A stretch of 54,453 bases of DNA from MGBC114844 sp910585855 (GCA_965646165.1 CBFFYP010000022.1:1-54453); one strand, 5' to 3'; shown: positions 44,010 through 53,624, numbered from the stretch's first letter. Notes: generated from the letters alone by a model not told the origin. Program-made: numbers and translations.

Positions 44010-44152
44010 GCCGAAAGCCGAATGGTGTTCTATGCAGGGTCATATTTCCCGTCGGCACTTGGGTGCTGTATTTTAACACCCTAGTGTCCGCTACGAGGAA
44101 ATTCTAAGCGCAAGCGAGCCCGGAATAGAATTCCATTCGGCTTTCAGCGTCC
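44010..44152 (-). repeat. Repeat C8
   Basis: Complete family C copy in reverse orientation. The outer arms are GCTGAAAGCCGAATGG and complement. The inner hairpin is GGGTG/CACCC in place of the GGCACG/CGTGCC of C1 and C6, so the whole hairpin has changed on both sides. The GGACGC end is 8 bp from the thiI stop codon. Confidence 0.92.
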
Positions 44153-44160
44153 TCCCTCGA

Positions 44161-45348
44161 TCAAGTATACTTACAAACTACAATTTCCCTGTCAGAAACA
44201 GCCCTCTCTACCATCTCCTCCATTTTTTCCTTAAGTTTTTCTTCACTTTTTTGAATTACTTTTAAGCTTGGCTTTGTCACCGGATGTTTTGCTACAAAAA
44301 TCGTACAACAATCCTCAAACGGCTGAATGGATGTTTCATATGTGTTAATTTTTAAAGCAAGATCAATAATCTCTAATTTATCAAATCCGATTACCGGACG
44401 AAATACTGGCATTGTACATACTTCATTGGTAGCATAAAGACTTTGCATTGTCTGGCTGGCAACCTGTCCAATACTCTCTCCTGTAATCAATCCTAACGCA
44501 CCGCTTTCTCTTGCAATCTGTTCTGCAATTCTCATCATATACCGCCGCATAATAATGGTCAGTTCCTCATGCGGACATTGATCATAAATATAAAGCTGAA
44601 TATCGGTAAAATTTATAATATGCAATTTTATTGGTCCTGCATATTTTGCAACCAGTGACGCCAAATCAATTACTTTTTGTTTCGCACGTTCCGAGGTATA
44701 AGGCGGTGCATGAAAATAAACGGCTTCAATCTGAACTCCTCTTTTTGCAATCATCCATCCGGCAACCGGACTGTCTATTCCGCCGGAAAGCAAAAGCATT
44801 GCCTTTCCGTTTGTTCCAACCGGCATACCACCGCTGCCTGAAATGATCTGTGAATAAATATGAATTTTCTTGCGCACTTCAATAAAAATATTGATCTGTG
44901 GATGATGCACATCTACCCGCATCTTTGGAAATGCATCCAAAATCCTTGCGCCAATTTCACTGTTTATGGTCATAGAATCCATTGGAAAATTCTTTCTTGC
45001 TCTTCTGGCATGTACTTTAAATGTCTGCTGCGAATCAGGATAAACCTGCTTAATATAAGCAATTACCTGTTCTGCCAAATCTTCAAATCCTCTGTCTTCT
45101 ATCTGTACAACCGGGCAAATTCCTACAATTCCAAATACCCTCTTTAATGCAGTAATGGTTTCTTCATAGTCATACTCTCCCTCTGCTTCTACATAAATCC
45201 GCCCCTGCTCTTTTGATACCGTAAACTTTCCCTCTGCCTCTCTTAAGGCAAATTGAATCTGCCGTACCAAAGCATCTTCAAACAGATAGCGGTTTCTTCC
45301 TTTAATTCCGATTTCTCCATATTTAATTAAAAATGCTTTAAATAACAT
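44161..45348 (-). CDS. thiI: tRNA 4-thiouridine synthase ThiI
   Basis: 395 residues from the ATG at 45348, chosen because GGGAG lies 6 bp upstream and MLFKAFLIKYGEIGIKGRNR is the normal ThiI N-terminus; the longer frame to 45399 overlaps the upstream gene. Domains: ferredoxin-like and THUMP (to about 165), then the PP-loop ATPase with LLLSGGIDSPVAGW. The C-terminal rhodanese domain of the enterobacterial enzyme is absent, as usual in Firmicutes, where a dedicated cysteine desulfurase supplies sulfur; that gene is directly upstream. It makes 4-thiouridine at tRNA position 8. Confidence 0.95.
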   Translation of the reverse strand: MLFKAFLIKYGEIGIKGRNRYLFEDALVRQIQFALREAEGKFTVSKEQGRIYVEAEGEYDYEETITALKRVFGIVGICPVVQIEDRGFEDLAEQVIAYIKQVYPDSQQTFKVHARRARKNFPMDSMTINSEIGARILDAFPKMRVDVHHPQINIFIEVRKKIHIYSQIISGSGGMPVGTNGKAMLLLSGGIDSPVAGWMIAKRGVQIEAVYFHAPPYTSERAKQKVIDLASLVAKYAGPIKLHIINFTDIQLYIYDQCPHEELTIIMRRYMMRIAEQIARESGALGLITGESIGQVASQTMQSLYATNEVCTMPVFRPVIGFDKLEIIDLALKINTYETSIQPFEDCCTIFVAKHPVTKPSLKVIQKSEEKLKEKMEEMVERAVSDREIVVCKYT

Positions 45349-45385
45349 AAACGCTCCCAACCTTTTTATTTTTTCATTTCTTTTT

Positions 45386-46540
45386 CTATTTTCTGGCATA
45401 TCTTCTAAGTACTACAAGCAGTTCCTGCAAAACCGAAAGGCAATAGTCGATTTCCTCTTCTGTTGTAAAAACAGAAAAGCTAAAACGCAGCGTAGAATCC
45501 AAATACTCTTTTGCTGCTTTTATTCCTTTTAAGGTTATACTTTCTGCTGTCTTATTAGAAGAACATGCCGAACCTGCTGATACAAAAATTCCCTTTTCTT
45601 CCAGTGCATGAAGCAGCACCTCACTTCTTACTCCTAAAAATCCCACACTTACAATATGCGGCGCACTGCATCGCTCAGAAAATCCATGAATATACGTACC
45701 CTCTATTTTTTCTATTCCTTTTACAAATCGTTCTTTTAATTGATAGAGTCGTTCTATCTTTTGTTCAAAATTCTGATAGGCTTCTTTTGCTGCCTGTCCA
45801 AGTCCTGCAATCGCTGCTACATTTTCTGTCCCGGAACGGATTCCCTTCTGCTGCCCGCCTCCTAGTAAAATAGGACGAATCTTTACTCCTGAGCGAATAT
45901 ATAAAAATCCACTTCCCTTTGGACCATGAATTTTATGCCCGCTTACCGACAATAAATCAATTCCGATCCGTTTCGGATAAATCCGATACTTTCCAAAAGC
46001 CTGTATCGCATCTACATGAAATAAAATTTTTGGATTTTTCTGTTTTATTCTATTTGCAATCTCCTCGATTGGTTCAACCGTTCCAATCTCATTATTGACA
46101 TACATAATCGAAACTAAAATCGTATCTTCTCTTATTGCCTCTGTTAGCATTTTCAGATCAACCATCCCATTTTTATCTACGGAAAGATACGTAACACAAA
46201 ATCCATTTTCCTCTAAATATTTCATTACATTTCTTACAGAAGGATGTTCAATGCAGCTTGTAATCAAATGTTTTCCTGCCCGCTGATTTGCCAATGCCGC
46301 TCCAATCAAAGCCAAATTGTTAGATTCTGTTCCGCCGGATGTAAATATAATTTCCTTTTCCTCTGCCTTTAATAATTTTGCTATAATATTTCTTGCATCC
46401 TTTATATAGTTTTCTGCATCCATTCCCTTCTGATGCATAGAAGAAGGATTTCCATAATCTGAAACAAATGTTTCTACCATAAGATCTTTTACGGAATCCA
46501 ATACTTTTGTCGTTGCCGAATTATCCAAATACACATCCAT
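45386..46540 (-). CDS. Cysteine desulfurase (NifS/IscS family)
   Basis: 384 residues from the ATG at 46540; AAAGG lies 9 bp upstream, and the TTG three codons earlier touches that site. PLP enzyme removing sulfur from cysteine: VYLDNSATTK at the N-terminus, the PLP lysine in SVSGHKIHGPKG, and the persulfide cysteine in FVSAGSACSSNKTAES. Its place 37 bp before thiI, as with nifZ-thiI in Bacillus, suggests it feeds sulfur to ThiI for 4-thiouridine rather than general Fe-S assembly. Confidence 0.94.
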   Translation of the reverse strand: MDVYLDNSATTKVLDSVKDLMVETFVSDYGNPSSMHQKGMDAENYIKDARNIIAKLLKAEEKEIIFTSGGTESNNLALIGAALANQRAGKHLITSCIEHPSVRNVMKYLEENGFCVTYLSVDKNGMVDLKMLTEAIREDTILVSIMYVNNEIGTVEPIEEIANRIKQKNPKILFHVDAIQAFGKYRIYPKRIGIDLLSVSGHKIHGPKGSGFLYIRSGVKIRPILLGGGQQKGIRSGTENVAAIAGLGQAAKEAYQNFEQKIERLYQLKERFVKGIEKIEGTYIHGFSERCSAPHIVSVGFLGVRSEVLLHALEEKGIFVSAGSACSSNKTAESITLKGIKAAKEYLDSTLRFSFSVFTTEEEIDYCLSVLQELLVVLRRYARK

Positions 46541-46572
46541 TTCTGTCAACCTTTCTTAATTTGACTTTTATC

Positions 46573-47313
46573 TTATTTTTCCAAAGAAAACATCATCACT
46601 CCTAAAACCACCATTCCCGCCGTTTCCGTTCGAAGAATCCGCCTTCCTAAACTAACTGCTTCTATACCGCTTTCTATCGCCATTGCCACTTCTTCTTTTT
46701 CAAATCCCCCTTCCGGTCCAATCAGCACACCAACCCGGCTGTTCTGCTGTATCCCTTCCACCAGCTCTTTTGTCCGCTCTACCCCTTTCTCTGCACACTC
46801 ATAGGGAATCATTTTACACTCAAATTCCTTTATAAAATAACAGACCTCTTCTAAATCCATAACAGGCAGAACTTTTGGTATAACCGTTCTTCCCGACTGC
46901 TTTGCTGCACTCTCGGCAATACTGTTCCACCGCTTTAATCTGCTCTGTTCCTTTTTCTCATCTAACTTTACCACTACCCGATTTGTCTGCATCGGCACAA
47001 TCGCATATACGCCAAGTTCCACTGCCTTTTGGATAATAAACTCCATTTTATCTCCCTTTGGTATCCCCTGAAAAAGATAAATCTGTGCCGGAAGTTCAGC
47101 AAAGGATTCCTCTACCGACAAAATCTCTGTTTCAATTCGATCCGATTCTATTTTCATAATCCGGCAAAGCCTTACCCGATTCGAACCGTCACTAATCTGA
47201 ATCTGTTCTCCTACTCTCATCCGAAGTACATTTCGTATATGATTGACATCTGTACCCTGAATCCAAACCCGATCCTCTTCTACCTGACTGCGATCTACAA
47301 AAAAATGCTGCAT
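46573..47313 (-). CDS. rsmE: 16S rRNA m3U1498 methyltransferase RsmE
   Basis: 246-residue SPOUT-class methyltransferase. N-terminal PUA-like part MQHFFVDRSQVEEDRVWIQGTDVNHIRNVLRMRVGEQI; knotted C-terminal part with LFQGIPKGDKMEFIIQKAVELGV, IGPEGGFEKEEVAMA and LGRRILRTETAGMVVLGVMM. Placed 24 bp after prmA, a very common pairing. Confidence 0.95.
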   Translation of the reverse strand: MQHFFVDRSQVEEDRVWIQGTDVNHIRNVLRMRVGEQIQISDGSNRVRLCRIMKIESDRIETEILSVEESFAELPAQIYLFQGIPKGDKMEFIIQKAVELGVYAIVPMQTNRVVVKLDEKKEQSRLKRWNSIAESAAKQSGRTVIPKVLPVMDLEEVCYFIKEFECKMIPYECAEKGVERTKELVEGIQQNSRVGVLIGPEGGFEKEEVAMAIESGIEAVSLGRRILRTETAGMVVLGVMMFSLEK

Positions 47314-47337
47314 TTTTCTTATCCTTCCTTTTGACTT

Positions 47338-48297
47338 TTACTCTTTCCGTCTGGCTGTGATAGAAACCCATTCCCCCTGAAACGTAGTTTCTACCCGTTC
47401 AAACTCTGGGTTTCGATCCAAAGCTTCTTCCACCGCCTCCCGCTTACTATCCAAAATACCAGAAGTAATAAAATATCCGCCTTTTTTCATATGTTTTGCA
47501 ATCCCCTTCTGCAAAAGTAAAATAATATCCGCCAAAATATTAGCTACTACAATATCATATTTTTCAAATCCAATCTCACTTTGCAGCTTTTCATCCTCAA
47601 TAATATTTCCAATCCGAACCATAAACTGCTCAGCAGAAATCTTATTTGCCTGCATATTTTCTCTGGCGGCTGTAATCGCATTGGGATCTAAATCTGTACC
47701 CACTGCATGACCCGCTCCCAATTTCAATCCCACAATCGAAAGGATTCCGCTTCCTGTCCCCACATCTAAAAGTTCTGCTCCCCGAAAAATATACTTTTTT
47801 AACTGCAGAATACAAAGCTGTGTTGTTTCATGCATACCCGTTCCAAATGCCGTACCGGGATCAATCTGAATCAGCAGCTTTCCTTGATCTTTCTTTGGAA
47901 TTTCTTCCCAAGTCGGCTTAATCAAAATATCCCCTACCGTAAAAGGCTTAAAATACTGTTTCCAATTATTGATCCAATCTTTATCCTCTGTTTCAGATTC
48001 TAAAATTGTCCCCTCACCAACCTCTACAAAATCCCGCAGTTCCTCCAAACCATTTCTGACCCTTTCTAACAATGCAGAACCTTCTGTCTGAGGTTCTAAA
48101 TAAAAATGAATTTTTGCAAGCCCCTTATCTGCCGGAAGTTCCGGTAAAATATCTACAAACATCGCCATAGTATCCTGCTTTGAAAGAGGAACATTATCTT
48201 CAATCTCAATCCCTTCTATCCCCAGTTCCAACAACATATCACTAATCAAATCTTCCGCTGCCGTAGTTGTATTAATCGTAAATTTATTCCATTTCAT
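47338..48297 (-). CDS. prmA: Ribosomal protein L11 methyltransferase PrmA
   Basis: 319 residues from the ATG at 48297, chosen for AGGAGG 9 bp upstream and the family N-terminus MKWNKFTINTTTAAEDLISDMLLELGIEGIEIED. SAM motif LLDVGTGSGILSIVGLKLGAG, preceded by the substrate loop QIDPGTAFGTGMHETTQLC, and VANILADIILLL. First gene of the prmA-rsmE-cysteine desulfurase-thiI run. Confidence 0.95.
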   Translation of the reverse strand: MKWNKFTINTTTAAEDLISDMLLELGIEGIEIEDNVPLSKQDTMAMFVDILPELPADKGLAKIHFYLEPQTEGSALLERVRNGLEELRDFVEVGEGTILESETEDKDWINNWKQYFKPFTVGDILIKPTWEEIPKKDQGKLLIQIDPGTAFGTGMHETTQLCILQLKKYIFRGAELLDVGTGSGILSIVGLKLGAGHAVGTDLDPNAITAARENMQANKISAEQFMVRIGNIIEDEKLQSEIGFEKYDIVVANILADIILLLQKGIAKHMKKGGYFITSGILDSKREAVEEALDRNPEFERVETTFQGEWVSITARRKE

Positions 48298-48352
48298 AAT
48301 AATTCGCCTCCTATCAGCCACACCCTGTCTAGCTTAGATCGTCTAATTTCTT

Positions 48353-48382
48353 ATCTTACCATAAACTCCCTTCTAACAGCAA
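48353..48382 (-). promoter_or_regulatory. Promoter of the prmA operon
   Basis: Minus-strand TTGCTG at 48377-48382 and TAAGAT at 48353-48358, 18 bp apart, about 55 bp upstream of prmA. Confidence 0.65.
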
Positions 48383-48445
48383 GTCTTTTTCTATTTATCT
48401 TCAACAAGTCTTTTGGAATTGAAGAATGGAGGGAGGATGCCAAGA

Positions 48446-48815
48446 GGACGCCAGATTTGAAAACGGTGGGCAGCCTGCTGTTCCGGTTTCCAAAAAGCAA
48501 GAAGTTCTAAGACTTCTGCCTTTTCCTTCATCCAACCAGCAAGAAGTTCTAAGACTTCTGCCTTTTCCTTCATCCAACCAGACAGACCGGGGCGCAATTC
48601 GCCCTCATAACAACCGAAATGAAACAGGTGTAAGGAAGAATTTTCCCAGCCATAAGATAACCTCTTTCCTATCTTCCGGGCTAAACACGCCCCTTTTTTT
48701 TCACACCCTGCATAGAAGCAGGATGTGAAAAAAATCTTAGGTTTTCGAGCAGAAGTCCAAGAACTTCTAACTTTTTTCCAAAGTCACTGCAGGCTGCCCA
48801 CCGTTTTCAAATCTA
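48446..48815 (-). repeat. Repeat A8 with internal duplication, left half of composite A8-B5
   Basis: Family A in reverse orientation. It carries an exact 42-bp tandem duplication (48496-48537 and 48538-48579) covering the AGAAGT/ACTTCT hairpin. The outer stem has TTTGAAAACGG against CCGTTTTCAAA, a compensated C-G to T-A change relative to other copies. The GGACGCC end is preceded by a near-duplicate GAGGATGCCA. Confidence 0.93.
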
Positions 48816-48906
48816 GCTGTTTCTTGACTCCGAAACAAAAAAAGAATTGTATCCAAACATATATCTTTTTCGCTGTATTTCAAAAACTACCGTTTGCCAA
48901 TCAACA

Positions 48907-49235
48907 GCCAGAGGCGGTTTGCCGGTTTCCTTTCTCTGCGACTTCGGAGAATGGTTAGAAAGTCTTTGGCTTCTGCCAAAATACCTAGAATTTTTTGTAC
49001 ATCCTGCTTCCATGCAGGGTGTGCAAAAAAAGGGGCGTGCTTAGCCCGTAATACAGGGAATACTGCATCTTGCGGCTGATAGAATCGTTTTTTCATCCAG
49101 TCACGTTTTGGCTGCGGTACGGGCGAATTGCGCCCCGGTTCGGACGGTTGGATGAACCGAAATCAGAAGCCCTAGACTTTCTTACCATTCGGAGCGGAGC
49201 AAAGAAAGGAAACCGGCAAACCGCCTCTGGCGTCC
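48907..49235 (+). repeat. Repeat B5, right half of composite A8-B5
   Basis: Family B with another compensated arm: TTTGCCGGTTTCCTTTCT against AGAAAGGAAACCGGCAAA. P3 reads GTACA against TGTGC, adding a second T-G pair on this strand. The right end is 38 bp from the transglutaminase stop codon. Confidence 0.93.
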
Positions 49236-49273
49236 GGCTGCATCCATCTGCATCTGACTTCATTCTGCTATAT

Positions 49274-51535
49274 CTAGCAGAAAAATCGAACTACCATACG
49301 TTTCCACCCCCGAGTCATACGACAAACCTCCAAAGTCACTTTCTGATAAACCAAAAAGACATATTCTCTGTCTTTATCACTTTCCTTTCCATTTCCATAT
49401 GCTGCCCGGTTTACAATCTCTATCACTTGTTCCATTTTCTCCGCCTCTATCCCCGGTATCTGCTCACTTAATTTTATACTAAAATCCTCTTCCCATCCTT
49501 CATATTTGGAAAGATAGCCTCCTAAATGCAATATCCGCAATAGTTCAAAGAAAATCCCTCTGCTTCCTTTCTGCTTGATTTTCTCCCATCTAAAAAAACG
49601 CCAGTATCGTACTGCCAAAGGAATCAAGCACAGTACTTCTACAGGTAAAAAAAACCATATTGGATTCCAATCTAAGTTTTGCTGTTTCTTCTTTCCGGGC
49701 ATGCTTTTTTTTTCCTGTTCTATACGACGAATACTAGGTACAGATAAATCCCAGCCATATTTCTGAAAAACAGCGTTCATCTCCTCTTGATTCCAGCCCA
49801 GATAGATTTCATCTGTATCAGCTCTTTCTATATTTCCGGCAGCAGGTGTTACTTCTACAGGTGTCCATCCATAATCTTCTACCAAAATCTCTACCCATGC
49901 ATGTGCCGCTCGATCGGTTACCTCTGCTAAATAACGTCCATCCCTCTGCTGTTCAAATTCCGTTGGCTCTATCAGATATCCAGAAACATATCGTGCCGGA
50001 ATCCCATACATCCGATACATCAATGTTGCTGCTGCTGCAAAATGCACACAATACCCACGCCCATTTTCAAATAAAAAATACTCTACTATATCCTCTCCAT
50101 AAGGAGCTGTTCCGGGAGTCACTGTATAGATGGCATTACTGTGCAGTGTATATAAAATAAACGCCGTAATTTCCTCTAATTCCGAAAACGGATTCTCCCG
50201 GCACAGCTTTGACAGCTTTGGCAGTATCTCTCCCGGCACTTGTGTATAAACATGATTTGCTGCCTGCTGATAAATCGTTTGAATTTCTAAATAGTAAGAG
50301 GCAGACTCTTTAAAATCGGCATTTACATTTTCCCAGTCAATCTCCATATCTTTTTGTTCATAATAACGGTATTGATAACCAGACTCATACCTTCCGTAGT
50401 CAAAATAGTTATTGACTGCATCACCCTGCCACTGGCTGTAATACGGTCTGTAATAAGTAGCATCTCTTTTATTTATTGGTTCAATCTGCAAATTTCGAGA
50501 TTTCTGCATAGGATCTCCCTTCATCCGACTGTTTACTACATAATACATTCCACTGTAAGTCGAACCCATATGATTTTCCCAATGTGTTAAATTCAGTTGA
50601 TTTGCAATTTCTTCATATAATTTCCTGTTATCTGCTGCCGTCCAATCCCCTCCAATATAGTTTTCTCCATGAAACCCGCTTAAATACAATGGTTCTGTTG
50701 GCTTTTGCTCGGTCCAAATCTGCATCTGTTCCTCTCCTGTCCGATGCAGATTGGTGCGGCTGACTTTTCCGTCTTTTACCGGTTTTTCCCTTATCCCCAA
50801 AGTATTTACTGCTATGCGGTATAGATAGCCTTCTAAATCGTAAGTCAAATGATAAATCGGCTCTTTCCAAATCTGAGCAATCAACACTGCTGCGCAAAAA
50901 AGAGTACCTAACAGTACTGTCATAGAAAGCGTCACTGCATCTGACGCCTTTTTTGTTTTTCCAGAAAGTTGTTCTACAGAAAGCAAAACCGTTTTTCTGT
51001 TTTTTTGTTCCAATTTATGCACAGCATAAAAAATTACCTGAAAAAAAAATAAAACCGCTGCGGTCTTCCACTGCATCGCAATCCCGACAACCGGAGCGAT
51101 GCAAAACAGACCTGTTATTACCATAATCATCCATTTATGCCCAATAAAAGTAAATTCCAAAAAAAACAATAATAAACATAAATATAATAATATTATTAAA
51201 ATCAAAAAAGTCAAATCCACTGGATCGGTTTCTTCTACCTGCATCAATCTTTCTGCCGCAAACTGTATCTGCTTATACAAAACCTTTCTAAAAAAATATC
51301 CCAGACCTATAATTACCCCTAGTTCAATAAAATAAAAATACCAACATATCTTTCGCTTATACATATAAAGATACCAATTTCCTGCACAAACCAAAAAAAT
51401 AACTCCTCCAACTAACTTTACGGAAAAAGAAATTCCTTCTATTGCAGAAAGAAAAAACAAAATCCCATAAATCCCTGCCAAATGCAAGCAGAAAAAAGAA
51501 ATAGATTTTGCTTGTTTTTCTTTTTTATTCTTCAT
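49274..51535 (-). CDS. Transglutaminase-like membrane protein
   Basis: 753 residues. At least six membrane helices lie in the first 230 residues, a seventh near 610-630 (WFFLPVEVLCLIPLAV) and a cytosolic tail. The extracellular transglutaminase core (about 430-560) has catalytic cysteine in GRGYCVHFAAAATLMYRM, histidine in RAAHAWVEILVEDYGW and TPVEVTP, where the usual third-residue aspartate is glutamate. It matches the TgpA-like proteins encoded with MoxR and DUF58 genes; their role is unknown but is thought to involve processing of surface proteins. Third gene of that operon, 19 bp after the DUF58 gene. Confidence 0.9.
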   Translation of the reverse strand: MKNKKEKQAKSISFFCLHLAGIYGILFFLSAIEGISFSVKLVGGVIFLVCAGNWYLYMYKRKICWYFYFIELGVIIGLGYFFRKVLYKQIQFAAERLMQVEETDPVDLTFLILIILLYLCLLLFFLEFTFIGHKWMIMVITGLFCIAPVVGIAMQWKTAAVLFFFQVIFYAVHKLEQKNRKTVLLSVEQLSGKTKKASDAVTLSMTVLLGTLFCAAVLIAQIWKEPIYHLTYDLEGYLYRIAVNTLGIREKPVKDGKVSRTNLHRTGEEQMQIWTEQKPTEPLYLSGFHGENYIGGDWTAADNRKLYEEIANQLNLTHWENHMGSTYSGMYYVVNSRMKGDPMQKSRNLQIEPINKRDATYYRPYYSQWQGDAVNNYFDYGRYESGYQYRYYEQKDMEIDWENVNADFKESASYYLEIQTIYQQAANHVYTQVPGEILPKLSKLCRENPFSELEEITAFILYTLHSNAIYTVTPGTAPYGEDIVEYFLFENGRGYCVHFAAAATLMYRMYGIPARYVSGYLIEPTEFEQQRDGRYLAEVTDRAAHAWVEILVEDYGWTPVEVTPAAGNIERADTDEIYLGWNQEEMNAVFQKYGWDLSVPSIRRIEQEKKSMPGKKKQQNLDWNPIWFFLPVEVLCLIPLAVRYWRFFRWEKIKQKGSRGIFFELLRILHLGGYLSKYEGWEEDFSIKLSEQIPGIEAEKMEQVIEIVNRAAYGNGKESDKDREYVFLVYQKVTLEVCRMTRGWKRMVVRFFC

Positions 51536-51554
51536 TTTTTTCTATCCTCTATCA

Positions 51555-52616
51555 CTATACTGAAATCGAAAGCTCCTTCTCTAAAAATGTCATAATAAGA
51601 GTTTCATTACTATAGTATTCTAATTTTCGATTTAACCGAAATGCATCCTTTCCCTCTTCCTGAAACTTCCAAAACAACTGTCTTTCTTTCTCTTTTTGTG
51701 CTGTTCGGACATCCAACTGATACAATCGGCAAAATAACTGTTGATAGCTGTTCAAATCCCAAACCTCTATACAAATTTCCTCTTCTGGCTCTGCTTCAAA
51801 CCAATGTACCACAACCCGCTTTACCTGCTGCATCAATCCCAAAAGAATTGCCGCTATTACCTGATAAAAACAGTTCATCCCTTTTGCCGTCGGTTCTTCC
51901 CCTGACAGTTCTAAAAAAAGATCAGCAGATGCATCGGATTCCTGCTCTAATTCTTTTACCCAAAGCTGCTGCATCCTTGCACTCTGTTTCCAATGAATAC
52001 GGCGGATATCGTCACCCTGCTGATACTCCCGAAGCTGTTTTACTTCCATTTGTTCGTTTTCCCCGCTTTTTCTCCAAGTTTCTAAAAACAGTTCTCTTTT
52101 ATTCCATTCAAGATTTTCTTGTATCAGACTTGCCTGCTCTTTTGGCAATACCAAAAGCTGCATTTTATCTTTCTGTTTTTTTCTTGCAGAAAAAAGAGAG
52201 AGATAGTCATAAAACCAAACCCGCTCTAACTCTAATTCCAGCAAACCGCAATAAGGTGTATCCATTTCAAAAAAAAGCTGACTTTCTCCCGTTCCTCCTG
52301 CTGTTCCAACCATACGAATCCGACGTTTCTTTCCATACCGATAGCCAAATCTTATTCGAATCTGAAAACGTCCTGCCGCAAAAATTCCCTTATTTTTAAC
52401 AGAAATCCGGCAAGTTTGTTTTATCCCTTTTGATGCAGCCGCAGCCTCTGTTAAAAACCCAACCTGTAATACTTTTTTCCAATAATAAGGCAAAAAAAAC
52501 AAAGCCAAAAACAGCAGCAGCTCTAATACAACAAGCGTCAATAAAACAGGATTTTGATATGTTCCCGCTATATAATAAGTCAATATCATAACAGCCAAAA
52601 AATACACTTTTTTCAT
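51555..52616 (-). CDS. DUF58 protein (MoxR-associated)
   Basis: 353 residues from the ATG at 52616, which overlaps the moxR stop as ATGA and has GGGAG 8 bp upstream. Two N-terminal membrane helices (about 3-45) precede a beta region and a C-terminal von Willebrand A-like domain. The family hallmark VKQLREYQQGDDIRRIHWKQSARMQQLWVKE is clear. Such proteins form a system with a MoxR ATPase and a transglutaminase. The overlap with moxR implies translational coupling. Confidence 0.9.
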   Translation of the reverse strand: MKKVYFLAVMILTYYIAGTYQNPVLLTLVVLELLLFLALFFLPYYWKKVLQVGFLTEAAAASKGIKQTCRISVKNKGIFAAGRFQIRIRFGYRYGKKRRIRMVGTAGGTGESQLFFEMDTPYCGLLELELERVWFYDYLSLFSARKKQKDKMQLLVLPKEQASLIQENLEWNKRELFLETWRKSGENEQMEVKQLREYQQGDDIRRIHWKQSARMQQLWVKELEQESDASADLFLELSGEEPTAKGMNCFYQVIAAILLGLMQQVKRVVVHWFEAEPEEEICIEVWDLNSYQQLFCRLYQLDVRTAQKEKERQLFWKFQEEGKDAFRLNRKLEYYSNETLIMTFLEKELSISV

Positions 52617-53554
52617 CTTACTTTCTCCCATAACGGCGGTTTTTTTATCTGCCTGACAATCTCTTTTATAATCTGTTCCTTTGTAATTTTTTCTGTTCTG
52701 GCAGCTATATTTCTTACCATTCTATGCTGTATCACATAAGGAAATTGATCTGCTATATCTGCAGGAGTCACAAAACTTCTGCCCTGTATCCATGCTGCTG
52801 CTCTTGCCATCTTTACCAATGCAATCGTTGCCCTTGGACTTCCTCCTCTCTCTAAATAGCGATGCTGCCGAGTAGCCGCTACTAATTCCACCAGATAGCG
52901 ATACACTTCATCTTTGATATAAACTTCTTGTACGTTTTTCTGCATCTGTTCTAACCATTTTCCATCTTCTATTGGCTGTATCTCTTTAATTCGTTCTGTT
53001 ATTCCAATACTTTTTGCCATAACCACTTCACTTTCAAAATCTGGATATCCAATCGAAATTCGAATCATAAACCGATCCATCTGTGCCTCCGGCAGCGGCT
53101 GTGTCCCTGCACTGCCATATGGATTTTGTGTAGCAATTACCAAAAAAGGAGTGGGAACAGATCTTGTTTCTCCCTCTACTGTTACCTGCCTTTCCTCCAT
53201 TACTTCCAAAAGAGCCGCCTGTGTCTTAGGAGAAGTACGGTTGATTTCATCCGCCAAAAGTAAATTGCAAAAAACACTTCCTTTCTGATAGACAAACCGT
53301 TCCTCTTCCCTTCGATAAATAGAAAATCCGGTTAAATCAGAAGGCACAACATCCGGTGTAAACTGTACTCGTTTATAATCCAATCTCATTGCCTTTGAAA
53401 AAGCAAGTGCCAGCGTTGTTTTCCCCACTCCCGGAATATCTTCCAACAAAATATGCCCATTTGCCAAAAAAGCAAGCATCATCTCTAAAATTTCTTTCTC
53501 TTTTCCAAAAATCACCTGATTAATCTGCTTTATAATTTCCTGTGCTTTTTCCAA
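52613..53554 (-). CDS. MoxR-family AAA+ ATPase
   Basis: 313-residue AAA+ chaperone-like ATPase. Walker A DIPGVGKTTLA near residue 38-48, Walker B NLLLADEINRTSPKTQAALLEVMEERQVTVEG, sensor FLVIATQNPYG, and the PEAQMDRFMIRISIGYPD arginine-finger region. The start codon is TTG at 53554, with AAGGAG upstream. First gene of the moxR-DUF58-transglutaminase operon. MoxR proteins are thought to help assemble or insert metal into partner proteins. Confidence 0.94.
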   Translation of the reverse strand: MEKAQEIIKQINQVIFGKEKEILEMMLAFLANGHILLEDIPGVGKTTLALAFSKAMRLDYKRVQFTPDVVPSDLTGFSIYRREEERFVYQKGSVFCNLLLADEINRTSPKTQAALLEVMEERQVTVEGETRSVPTPFLVIATQNPYGSAGTQPLPEAQMDRFMIRISIGYPDFESEVVMAKSIGITERIKEIQPIEDGKWLEQMQKNVQEVYIKDEVYRYLVELVAATRQHRYLERGGSPRATIALVKMARAAAWIQGRSFVTPADIADQFPYVIQHRMVRNIAARTEKITKEQIIKEIVRQIKKPPLWEKVR

Positions 53555-53594
53555 ATTTTTTCTCCTTTTAATTTCTAACTTCTTTTATTTCTTC

Positions 53595-53624
53595 ATTATA
53601 GCAATATATCCTAATCAGATTCAA
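53595..53624 (-). promoter_or_regulatory. Promoter of the moxR operon
   Basis: Minus-strand TTGAAT at 53619-53624 and TATAAT at 53595-53600, 18 bp apart, about 40 bp upstream of the TTG start. Confidence 0.75.

Noticed and set aside
48446..49235. A/B repeats as HEARO/OMEGA-type RNAs linked to an HNH nuclease
   Set aside because: No HNH or TnpB-like gene lies beside any copy; still worth a covariance-model search.
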